From Megaleporinus macrocephalus (Eukaryota; Chordata; Actinopteri; Characiformes; Anostomidae), in the NCBI GenBank assembly GCA_021613375.1, contig CM038721.1:1917486-1981485 (forward strand): a stretch of DNA of 64,000 nt, read 5' to 3'. The notes under the pieces are model-generated. The model was not told the origin of the DNA. It saw only the letters and a list, made by a program, of their open reading frames with translations, and made no database searches. The number at the start of each line of letters is the position of its first letter. Within the stretch, counting starts at the first letter, position 1. The translations under genes were made by a program, and so were the position numbers. Positions 58,301 through 64,000 of the stretch are shown here, piece after piece.

Positions 58301-61265
58301 TCAGCAGTGCTGCTGCTGGAGTGGTTAAACACCTCAGTGTCACTGCTGGACTGAAAATCATCCACCAACCAAAACTATCCGGACAGCAGTGTCCTGTGGG
58401 CGGCGTCCTGTGTCCACTGATGAAGAACTAGAGGAACACAAACTGTGCAGCAGCAGATGAGCTACTGTCTCTGACTTTACATCTACAAGGTGGACCAGCA
58501 AGTAGTAGGAGTGTCTAATAGAGTGAACAGTGAGTGGACACGGTGTTTAAACACTCCAGCAGCAGCACTGCCGTGTCTGATTCACTCACACCAGCACAAC
58601 ACACACTAACACACCACCAACACGTCAGTGTCACTGCAGTGCTGACCAATTTTATTATGATTAACATTATTCATAAACACTCACGTGTAGGTTCACTGGT
58701 GGGTTTGATAGCAAATAAAATGTGATGTAGACGTAGTGACCAATGGTTCCCATGACCACATCATCACCACCACTGTAAAAACCATCACCACTGTAAACAT
58801 CATCACCACCACTGTAAACACCATCACCACCACCACTGTAAACATCATCACCACCACTGTAAACACCATCACCACCACCACTGTAAACACCATCATCACC
58901 ACTGTAAACACCATCACCACCACCACTGTAAACATCATCACCACCACTGTAAACACCATCACCACCACCACTGTAAACACCATCATCACCACTGTAAACA
59001 CCATCACCACCACTGTGAACACCATCACCACCACTGTAAACACCATCACCACCACTGTAAACACCATCACCACCACTGTAAACATCATCATCATCACTGT
59101 AAACACCATCATCACCACTGTAAACACCACCACCACCACTGTAAACACCATCATCACCACTGTAAACACCATCACCACCACTGTAAACACCATCACCACC
59201 ACTGTGAACACCATCATCATCACTGTAAACACCATCATCATCACTGTAAACACCATCACCACCACTGTAAACACCATCACCACCACTGTGAACACCATCA
59301 CCACCACTGTGAACACCATCATCATCACTGTAAACACCATCACCACCACTGTAAACACCATCACCACCACTGTGAACACCATCACCACCACTGTGAACAC
59401 CATCATCATCACTGTAAACACCATCATCATCACTGTAAACACCATCACCACTGAAACAGCAGCACATCGCTGCTTCAAAATTGCCCAAAATGACGTTCAT
59501 TGTTGTTTGTTTAGGCTCCTGAAATACACGTTATATCCGACCATGCTACAGAAGAAGGATGCTGCTACAGCTATTCTGCATGTTGCCAACAATGTTCATG
59601 GACACAACTTAGCTTGGAGTTTTATAAGGAACAACTGGGAACATATTATTTCTGAGTGAGTAAACTCTGTGTGTTCCTGCCTCTGAGCCTAACAGCGTTC
59701 CAGTAAACTGTTTGATGAAAACTGGGAATTCTGTGTGTTGCAGTTTTGGATTCCTCTCATTTTCAAGAATCATTTTTGGCGTGTCTAAAAGGTTTTCCAC
59801 AGCGTTTGATCTGATAGAGGTACGTATAGGAGTCACTACATCAACAGCATTACATCATCCTGACATACAGCTAATCTGTGGTCGTCACGCAACACGCCAA
59901 ACATAACAACCACCCCCTAGTGTGTGTTCACTAGTGTGTATGTGTGTGTTTCCCTTCCCCCTAGTGTGTGTGTTCACCAGTGTGTGTGCATGTGGGTGTT
60001 TCAATGCCCCTCGTGTGTGTGTTCACTAGTGTCTGTGTGTATGTGAGTGTTTCACTGTCCCCTAGTGTGTGTTCATTAGTGTGTGTTTATGGGTGTTTCA
60101 CTGTCCTATAGTGTGTGTGTTCACTAGTGTGTATATGTGGGTGTCTCGCTGCCCCCCAGTGTGTATTTACTAGTGTGTGTATGTGGGTGTCTCGCTGCCC
60201 CCCAGTGTGTGTTCACTAGTGAGTGTGTAAGTAGGCTGTCTAGGTAGCAGCTGTGTAAGTATCAGTGTTCTCTCCTCATAAAACAGATTACTGAGACGCT
60301 CTAGTTAGAGAGAGACTGCGTCACGGCTTGTTCCCGCCCACTGCAGCACGACACCGGTGGTTTAGCTGGTTGCTAAGCTACCGGCCAGCATCCAAAACAA
60401 TAGCCCGAGGCTTAAAAATCTGCTAGCATAAATGCTAATGTCTGGAGTATAAAAGTGTAAATGGTGAAGGACTCGTTACAGAGTTGATAATAAAATACTG
60501 TTTTGTGTGATTATATGACCAGAAACTCATTAAAACTCCAGAGAATCAAAATAACTCACATTTTAAAACCACTTCACTGCTCCTAGATTAGCCTGCAGTG
60601 CATCATGGGATTGTCTTAGTGGCTGAGGAAGAGTTCAATACTTCTTAAAATCAGGTCTAAACAAGGTTCCTCAGTAGACAGCATGTTAAAGGTATGTAAG
60701 AATTGGGACAGTGCATACTATGATGTAAAATGCTGCCTATGTAGGAGCTCAGTAGGATTTGAGACACAGCCATTGTGTCTCAAACTACTGAGCGTCTACA
60801 TAAACAGTATTTTCTTCATGTTATGCGGCTCCCGACACGCAGACTGTCCCAATTCTTAGATCCATTAAATACACTGTCTACTGAGGTTCCCTCCTTCAGC
60901 TGAACTGTATTGAAGCATCGTACGATTCCTCAGTTGCTAAGACAGCAATCTGTCATATGAGGAGAGATGAGGAGAGGATGCTACTCCTTAAACAGCTGCT
61001 AATGTCTACATAGGCAGCTTACAAGAACTAGTACTAAACTTAATTTGAGACGGAGCCTATACTGATGCAGATGAACTGCTAAAATAACTTTCTCTCCATC
61101 TTTACATCACAGTTACGCATTTTCCAACGAGAAGTCCTCAAGTCTGATTTTGCTTACGCAGCTTGGGTCGTGCATCATGCCATGGGGACGACCACAGATA
61201 ACATGAAATGGATGAGTGAGAACAGATGGGAAGTGATGAGATGGCTAAAAGAGGAATCAGCCTGA
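34626..61265 (+). CDS. anpep: Aminopeptidase N-like paralog, complete gene C, 20 coding exons, altered active site
   Basis: Exons: 34626-35365, 35621-35763, 40287-40426, 40573-40699, 42039-42181, 43379-43492, 48745-48888, 48976-49041, 49161-49226, 51264-51439, 52992-53068, 53225-53355, 53511-53566, 54250-54397, 54512-54603, 54710-54820, 57635-57802, 59515-59655, 59744-59819, 61113-61265. Every junction is GT-AG with the phases of gene B; the sum is 3012 nt, 1003 residues. Membrane helix is about residues 5-24, then a stalk lengthened by a coding minisatellite (35-106). The zinc site HELAH (426-430) and WLNEG Glu449 remain, as does Tyr515 in ITYSKG. GAMEN has become GALEN, four following residues are missing, and Gln after HELAH is Lys. 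Other conserved blocks are eroded (FDRTEVYG to FGGTFDCE; the last exon is very divergent). It may be a paralog with changed or no peptidase activity, or an early pseudogene that is still open. Confidence 0.88.
34764..34925 (+). repeat. Coding minisatellite in gene C stalk: three 54-bp units (18 residues each)
   Basis: Units [36 protein letters not shown] and [18 protein letters not shown] occupy residues 47-100. A shortened unit precedes them (35-46) and the start of a fourth follows. The copies are near-identical in DNA, so the array is recent. Unit length is a multiple of 3, so copy-number change keeps the frame. Confidence 0.92.
35894..35985. repeat. (AATC)n/(AACC)n microsatellite
   Basis: Tetranucleotide array in intron 2 of gene C, switching from AATC to AACC units midway and back. 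Confidence 0.85.
36205..36300 (-). repeat. Diverged copy of short dispersed repeat
   Basis: ATGATGACTGGACCAATTGAA is a weak match to the 1560-1690 family. Confidence 0.35.
36340..36415 (+). repeat. Fish interspersed repeat, CAGACGCTCTTATCCAGAGC core
   Basis: TTTACATTTACATCAGCATT, then CAGACGCTCTTATCCAGAGC, GACTTACG is a sequence dispersed widely in fish genomes, probably of SINE origin. A related core (ACACTCTTGTCCAGAGTGAC) is at 17880-17905. Confidence 0.55.
36740..37500 (-). mobile_element. VNTR-bearing SINE, near full length, minus strand
   Basis: The head (minus strand) is at about 37360-37500, with the CCTAACCCCTGACTGCTCCC segment. The VNTR spans 36800-37345 and is interrupted by two (AT)n tracts at 36923-36984 and 37214-37268. 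The 3' tail at 36744-36795 reads, on the minus strand, GGATGGGTTAAATACAGAG then AATTTCCCTCTGGGATTAA and TAAAGTAT. This copy shows all three modules and defines the family. Confidence 0.8.
38095..38340. mobile_element. DNA-transposon-derived repeat fragment
   Basis: GGGTGCGTTTCCCAAAACGTTCGTAA-like sequence with TCGTTCGG resembles termini of a common fish DNA-transposon repeat. The exact family is unclear. It is in intron 2 of gene C. Confidence 0.35.
39145..39860 (+). repeat. Dispersed segment of about 700 bp, copy in intron 2 of gene C
   Basis: Shares long runs (GTAGCTCGCGCCAGCTT, GACCATATATACTGTAATAA, GCTTTAGTATAATGTGTTGT) with 55880-57090 in intron 16 of the same gene. No coding potential. 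The other copy carries an extra mariner-type insertion. Confidence 0.7.
40797..41230. repeat. Local tandem duplication in intron 4 of gene C
   Basis: 40797-40918 and 41076-41228 match (GACTCAGAGATTCAGGATAG, AAGTAGACAAATCCAAAG). An (AAT)n tract at 40728-40760 lies just upstream. Confidence 0.7.
41270..41900 (+). mobile_element. Tc1/mariner-like transposase C-terminal remnant (copy 1)
   Basis: Broken frames read [24 protein letters not shown] and [17 protein letters not shown], in the order of the Tc1 catalytic domain. It continues to a terminus-like TTCATGTGGTAACAAGCG. The same sequence in intron 6 (43795-44068 plus 47930-48070) has been split by LINE insertions. Confidence 0.65.
42039..42181 (+). 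CDS. anpep: Gene C exon 5: disrupted GAMEN region, HELAHK
   Basis: It encodes [20 protein letters not shown] and onward to NSHELAHK. Compared with gene B exon 5 it is 12 bp shorter (143 versus 155), removing four residues of the WGLITYR strand. GAMEN reads GALEN and the next Trp is Ser. Zinc-binding HELAH is intact. In M1 enzymes GAMEN binds the substrate N-terminus and zinc-proximal water, so exopeptidase activity is likely reduced or altered. Confidence 0.9.
42229..43345. mobile_element. Large fold-back element filling intron 5 of gene C
   Basis: Ends ATAACATTAACCCCACCTCT and (inverted) AGGTGGTTTAATGTTAT form long inverted arms. The arms share TCACTGTCCACTGTATC, GACTGTAGTTCATCTGATTC and CTAATAGTATCTGCTCTGTG. 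The left arm carries the 45-bp array. Intron 5 is 1197 bp here but 85 bp in gene B, so the element explains nearly all the difference. A second family member is at 57955-58660. Confidence 0.75.
42250..42755. repeat. 45-bp minisatellite in the arm of the fold-back element
   Basis: About 11 near-identical units of CACTGTCCACTGTATCAGC, TCCACTGACCATACAGGACC. The unit is 15 codons long, so the minus strand stays open in two frames; this is not coding. The right arm has one copy only. Confidence 0.92.
43379..43492 (+). CDS. anpep: Gene C exon 6: third zinc ligand retained
   Basis: Encodes [20 protein letters not shown], so Glu449 is in place 18 residues after HELAH. The acceptor lies only 33 bp after the end of the fold-back element. 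Confidence 0.9.
43795..44068 (+). mobile_element. Tc1/mariner-like remnant (copy 2), left part
   Basis: Matches 41400-41695 (GGAACCCCATAGAAAACC, GGGATTTGAAGAAGGTGGTG). It stops at CTTCATGTGGTA where the first LINE tail begins; the sequence resumes at about 46560-46595 and 47930-48070. Confidence 0.6.
44070..46575 (-). mobile_element. LINE (L2/Rex-like) 3' portion containing an expanded minisatellite
   Basis: On the minus strand the order is: a C-terminal ORF2 remnant (46583-46326, with [18 protein letters not shown]), the 44-bp array, then a 3' tail at 44070-44150 ending AATTTCCTTCGGGATCAATA, AAGTAT and (CTAT)n. The array thus lies between the end of ORF2 and the 3' tail of the LINE. Confidence 0.7.
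44440..46285. repeat. 44-bp minisatellite inside a LINE 3' region
   Basis: About 42 units of GTGTCTATGAGTGCTGACAT, AAGATGTCCAGTAAA and GTGTCAATA or GTGTCGAGA. Unit-type changes (CAATA versus CGAGA, GACATA versus GATATA) recur in blocks, consistent with unequal exchange. The outermost units (GTGTCCGGGAGTGCAGATG) look like the single-copy LINE sequence. Confidence 0.95.
46595..47930 (-). mobile_element. Second LINE, 5'-truncated, with reverse transcriptase ORF
   Basis: On the minus strand it runs from about 47930 to a 3' end reading GTTGAAATGACAATAAAAAC then (ACTTG)n at 46595-46620. Endonuclease and the N-terminal RT part are missing. It sits beside the first LINE, separated by about 20 bp of host sequence, so the two insertions are independent. 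Confidence 0.85.
46924..47922 (-). pseudogene. LINE ORF2 fragment: reverse transcriptase palm to C-terminus
   Basis: It is open for 332 codons. RT landmarks are [10 protein letters not shown] (Asp20, motif A), [13 protein letters not shown] (76-88, motif B) and the FADDTT catalytic pair (107-112, motif C). A long C-terminal domain ends [19 protein letters not shown]. This places it in the L2/CR1/jockey group of non-LTR elements. The ORF begins inside the RT domain and has no endonuclease, so it cannot retrotranspose on its own. Lack of internal stops suggests a young insertion. Confidence 0.85.
48105..48245 (-). repeat. Short dispersed repeat, minus copy
   Basis: Diverged copy of the 1560-1690 family (GATGATGACTGGACCAATAA). 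It is in intron 6 of gene C. Confidence 0.4.
48706..49243 (+). other. Probable gene-conversion tract, gene C exons 7-9
   Basis: Partner of 14095-14632. Exons 48745-48888, 48976-49041 and 49161-49226. Exon 7 differs from gene B mostly at replacement sites: T to A, L to Q, and KAL to ITT just before the catalytic-Tyr segment. Confidence 0.7.
49260..49555. other. Intron 9 of gene C, T/C-rich unassigned repeat-like DNA
   Basis: It has a pyrimidine-rich character (CTGCCTGTCCTCGTCTGTCT). No domain or terminal repeat could be assigned. Confidence 0.3.
49558..50945 (+). mobile_element. Mariner-type MITE with expanded internal minisatellite
   Basis: The left terminus is ACTGCTATGCAAATATGTAA and the right is GACTTTTACACAGTAGTA. 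Between the left terminus and the body (50545 on) the TTATTATTAAATATTAATC module, single in the copy at 7086, is amplified. The body equals 6255-6750 and 7086-7425. Confidence 0.7.
49630..50545. repeat. 51-bp minisatellite derived from one MITE module
   Basis: About 18 units of ACACTTTATTATTAAATATT, AATCAGTATTAATAGAGTAA, GTAGAGCTTTT, exactly 51 bp apart where checked (49683, 49734). It is AT-rich, in intron 9 of gene C. Confidence 0.93.
51555..52800 (-). mobile_element. VNTR-bearing SINE, largest VNTR copy, minus strand
   Basis: The 3' tail at 51570-51605 (CCACATTTAACCCCTCCATG) is followed by about 1 kb of CACACTAGGGGGCAGTGAAACACCCACATA-type units with long (AC)n stretches. The head lies at 52660-52800. 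Open frames on the minus strand rich in Val/Cys are artefacts of the (GT)n-rich units. Confidence 0.75.
53123..53665 (+). other. Probable gene-conversion tract, gene C exons 12-13
   Basis: Partner of 21196-21725, with exons 53225-53355 and 53511-53566 identical to gene B. It passes directly into the 66-bp minisatellite shared by both genes. Confidence 0.7.
53640..54195. repeat. 66-bp minisatellite, intron 13 of gene C
   Basis: About nine units of the AATCCAGTATGAATCTGCAG type. They carry GTGTGACAG and TAGGGATGTT variants that are rare in gene B's array, so the two arrays have been homogenised separately. Confidence 0.9.
55153..55642. mobile_element. hAT-like MITE(s)
   Basis: Starts TAGGGGTGGGCGATATGGCC and ends GATACGGCACACCCCTAG, imperfect inverted ends. 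An internal GATATGGCACACCCCTAAC at 55325 suggests two overlapping copies. Bodies are rich in ATATCA/TGATAT. It is in intron 16 of gene C. Confidence 0.6.
55880..57090 (+). repeat. Dispersed segment, copy in intron 16 of gene C, with insertion
   Basis: Aligns with 39145-39860. It is interrupted by the mariner-type element at 56339-56856, after which homology resumes at ATATATAATCCAGACGTTGC. Confidence 0.7.
56339..56856. mobile_element. Complete mariner-type MITE inserted in the repeat
   Basis: The left end CTGCTCAAAAGTTTGGGATC and the right end GATCCTAAACTTTTGAGCAG are inverted repeats flanked by TATA-rich sequence, as expected for TA-targeting elements. The related site at 39580-39600 lacks it. 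No intact transposase. Confidence 0.75.
57955..58660. mobile_element. Second member of the large fold-back family, intron 17 of gene C
   Basis: Shares CACTGTCCACTGTATCAGC units (about three), GGAGGTGGATCATTCTCAG, the CATCTACAAGGTGGACCAGC block and the closing GTCAGTGTCACTGCAGTGCTG. The structure is as at 42229-43345 but with a short tandem region. Confidence 0.7.
58750..59452. repeat. 21-bp minisatellite, CATCACCACCACTGTAAA unit, intron 17 of gene C
   Basis: About 33 units, mostly 21 bp with some 24-bp ones (extra CAC). The repeat is free of stops in several frames of both strands, giving long Thr/Val/Gly-rich open frames that are not genes. It ends 60 bp before exon 18. Confidence 0.93.
59910..60235 (+). 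repeat. VNTR-bearing SINE fragment, intron 19 of gene C
   Basis: About seven units of CCCCCTAGTGTGTGTTCACTAG, TATGTGGGTGTTTC. Neither head nor tail is present. Confidence 0.75.
60250..61070. mobile_element. MITE-like dispersed element with inverted halves
   Basis: 60250-60760 matches 23335-23900. The following part repeats the same motifs inverted (GTCCCAATTCTTAG versus AAGAATTGGGACAG; CATAGGCAGC versus GCTGCCTATG). No ORF. It ends about 40 bp before exon 20 of gene C. Confidence 0.5.
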
Positions 61266-61359
61266 GTTGCTCCAGAGAGAATCTTTTTTATTAGTTATTT
61301 GTTGTAATTTTGATTTATTCAGTGATTTTGATACTTTTCCATTTTAATAATGTCTGCAG

Positions 61360-61365
61360 ATTAAA
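61360..61365 (+). promoter_or_regulatory. Candidate poly(A) signal of gene C (ATTAAA)
   Basis: ATTAAA lies 95 bp after the stop codon. It is the second most common vertebrate signal. Evidence is positional only. Confidence 0.35.
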
Positions 61366-61498
61366 TCAGTGCATGAAACGTTACTGTCATATACCTGAAC
61401 AGTAACGATGTGTTATAATTACATCAATATACAGAATTTTTCATATCAGTATCACAGTTCACATACACAAACAGCATCAAACTGAACAAACTGGGCTT

Positions 61499-61735
61499 CC
61501 ATAGCAACCATAGCACCATAGCAACCACCTGGCACACCATAACAACCATTTAGCCACACCCTAGCACCCATATAGAATGCCATAGCAACCACCAAAGACC
61601 TGGGAAACCATAACACCTTACAAACCTAAAACAGCATTGTAACTATTTGGCAATACCCTAGTAACCTTGTGGCACATCATAGCGACCACCTAGCAACCAC
61701 ATGTGATACTATAACAACCATCAGCAACATTTACA
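61499..61735. repeat. Degenerate CATAGCAACCACC repeat
   Basis: Irregular copies of CCATAGCAACCACC and ATAACAACCAT with variable spacing, downstream of gene C. It is a familiar fish low-order repeat and leads into the 21-bp satellite. Confidence 0.7.
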
Positions 61736-61779
61736 CCTGGTAAATGAAGTTACACTGTACGCTTGATGCTGAGATGTCT

Positions 61780-64000
61780 ATCCTGTTTAATAAATATACT
61801 CTCCTGTTTAATAAATATACTCTCCTGTTTAATGAATATACTCTCCTGTTTAATAAATATACTCTCCTGTTTAATAAATATACTCTCCTGTTTAATGAAT
61901 ATACTCTCCTGTTTAATGAATATACTCTCCTGTTTAATAAATATACTCTCCTGTTTAATGAATATACTCTCCTGTTTAATGAATATACTCTCCTGTTTAA
62001 TAAATATACTCTCCTGTTTAATAAATATACTATCCTGTTTAATAAATATACTCTCCTGTTTAATAAATATACTCTCCTGTTTAATAAATATACTCTCCTG
62101 TTTAATAAATATACTCTCCTGTTTAATGAATATACTCTCCTGTTTAATAAATATACTCTCCTGTTTAATAAATATACTCTCCTGTTTAATGAATATACTC
62201 TCCTGTTTAATAAATATACTCTCCTGTTTATTAAATATACTCTCCTGTTTAATAAATATACTCTCCTGTTTAATAAATATACTCTCCTGTTTAATGAATA
62301 TACTCTCCTGTTTAATAAATATACTCTCCTGTTTAATGAATATACTCTCCTGTTTAATAAATATACTCTCCTGTTTAATAAATATACTCTCCTGTTTAAT
62401 GAATATACTCTCCTGTTTAATGAATATACTCTCCTGTTTAATAAATATACTCTCCTGTTTATTAAATATACTCTCCTGTTTAATAAATATACTCTCCTGT
62501 TTAATAAATATACTCTCCTGTTTAATAAATATACTCTCCTGTTTAATGAATATACTCTCCTGTTTAATAAATATACTCTCCTGTTTAATAAATATACTCT
62601 CCTGTTTAATGAATATACTCTCCTGTTTAATAATATACTCTCCTGTTTAATAAATATACTCTCCTGTTTAATGAATATACTCTCCTGTTTAATAATATAC
62701 TCTCCTGTTTAATAAATACTCTCCTGTTTAATGAATATACTCTCCTGTTTAATGAATATACTCTCCTGTTTAATAAATATACTCTCCTGTTTAATAAATA
62801 TACTCTCCTGTTTAATAAATATACTCTCCTGTTTAATAAATATACTCTCCTGTTTAATAATATACTCTCCTGTTTAATAAATATACTCTCCTGTTTATAA
62901 ATATACTCTCCTGTTTAATGAATATACTCTCCTGTTTAATAATATACTCTCCTGTTTAATAAATATACTCTCCTGTTTAATGAATATACTCTCCTGTTTA
63001 AATGAATATACTCTCCTGTTTAATAAATATACTCTCCTGTTTAATGAATATACTCTCCTGTTAATAAATATACTCTCCTGTTTAATAAATATACTCTCCT
63101 GTTTAATAAATATACTCTCCTGTTTAATGAATATACTCTCCTGTTTAATAGAATATACTCTCCTGTTTAATAAATATACTCTCCTGTTTAATGAATATAC
63201 TCTCCTGTTTAATGAAATATACTCTCCTGTTTAATGAATATACTCTCCTGTTTAATAAATATACTCTCCTGTTTAATAAATATACTCCTCCTGTTTAATA
63301 AATATACTCTCCTGTTTAATGAATATACTCTCCTGTTTAATAAATATACTCTCCTGTTAATAAATATACCTCTCCTGTTTAATAAATATACTCTCCTGTT
63401 TAATAAATATACTCTCCTGTTTAATGAAATATACTCTCCTGTTTAATAATATACTCTCCTGTTTAATGAATATACTCTCCTGTTAATAAATATACTCTCC
63501 TGTTTAATGAATATACTCTCCTGTTTATTAAATATACTCTCCTGTTTAATAAATATACTCTCCTGTTTAATAAATATACTCTCCTGTTTAATGAATATAC
63601 TCTCCTGTTTAATAAATATACTCTCCTGTTTAATGAATATACTCTCCTGTTTAATAAATATACTCTCCTGTTTAATGAATATACTCTCCTGTTTAATGAA
63701 TATACTCTCCTGTTTAATAAATATACTCTCCTGTTTAATAAATATACTCTCCTGTTTAATAAATATACTCTCCTGTTTAATGAATATACTCTCCTGTTTA
63801 ATAAATATACTCTCCTGTTTAATAAATATACTCTCCTGTTTAATGAATATACTCTCCTGTTTAATAAATATACTCTCCTGTTTAATAAATATACTCTCCT
63901 GTTTAATGAATATACTCTCCTGTTTAATGAATATACTCTCCTGTTTAATAAATATACTCTCCTGTTTAATAAATATACTCTCCTGTTTAATGAATATACT
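61780..64000. repeat. 21-bp satellite, CTCCTGTTTAATAAATA unit, runs off the window
   Basis: More than 100 units, differing mainly by TAATAAAT versus TAATGAAT. Seven-codon periodicity produces long Leu/Asn/Tyr-rich open frames that are not genes. Single-base indels cluster between about 62625 and 63490. The true array length is unknown because it continues past 64000. Confidence 0.95.

Noticed and set aside
58667..59659. Three overlapping open frames of 261-307 codons (Thr-, Val- and Gly-rich)
   Set aside because: All arise from the 21-bp array, whose unit lacks stops in several frames on both strands. One runs into true exon 18 of gene C only by chance of frame.
61744..62712. Open frames of 295-322 codons with NKYTLLF repeats
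   Set aside because: Pure 21-bp satellite read in two frames; no start context, domain or conserved edge.

Overview
This window is vertebrate, almost certainly teleost fish, nuclear DNA. It carries split genes with GT-AG introns, Tc1/mariner, hAT-like and LINE remnants typical of fish, a tRNA-headed SINE family, and a very heavy minisatellite load. The species cannot be named from the sequence; an otophysan (characin/catfish-like) fish is only a guess from the repeat style.

The genes are a head-to-tail, plus-strand tandem array of membrane aminopeptidase N paralogs (peptidase family M1, ANPEP/CD13 type). Gene A is cut by the window start, and only its last four coding exons are present (329-3078). 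Gene B (7863-27901) is complete in 20 coding exons, 948 codons by my exon sums, with an intact GAMEN exopeptidase motif, zinc site HELAH...E and catalytic Tyr. Gene C (34626-61265) is also open through 20 exons, about 1003 codons. It has a stalk enlarged by a coding minisatellite, a damaged GAMEN region (GALENS plus a 4-residue deletion) and several other departures from the family consensus. B and C have the same exon phases. They share a TATA-like box 46 bp upstream of the ATG and the same bases just before the ATG. They also share two stretches (exons 7-9 and exons 12-13) that are nearly identical even in the introns, which points to gene conversion.

Layout: 1-328 intron of gene A with a LINE tail; 329-3078 end of gene A; 3079-7862 intergenic (Tc1 remnants, an inverted repeat, a 13-bp minisatellite, mariner-type elements); 7863-27901 gene B with minisatellites in introns 4, 6, 10, 11, 13 and 16; 27902-34625 intergenic (Tc1 remnants, a VNTR-bearing SINE); 34626-61265 gene C, whose introns hold two LINE insertions (one with a 44-bp minisatellite inside it, one with a reverse-transcriptase ORF), a large fold-back element and more minisatellites; 61266-64000 downstream DNA that becomes a 21-bp satellite running off the window end. 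By my coordinate sums, tandem arrays occupy roughly a quarter of the window. Long open frames inside those arrays are periodicity artefacts, not genes.

I see no bacterial-type system, CRISPR array, rRNA or standalone tRNA. The most notable biology is (i) an aminopeptidase N paralog that keeps zinc ligands but has lost its exopeptidase motif, (ii) patchy gene conversion between tandem paralogs, and (iii) a SINE family with an internal VNTR that has expanded separately at several loci, comparable in architecture to primate SVA elements.
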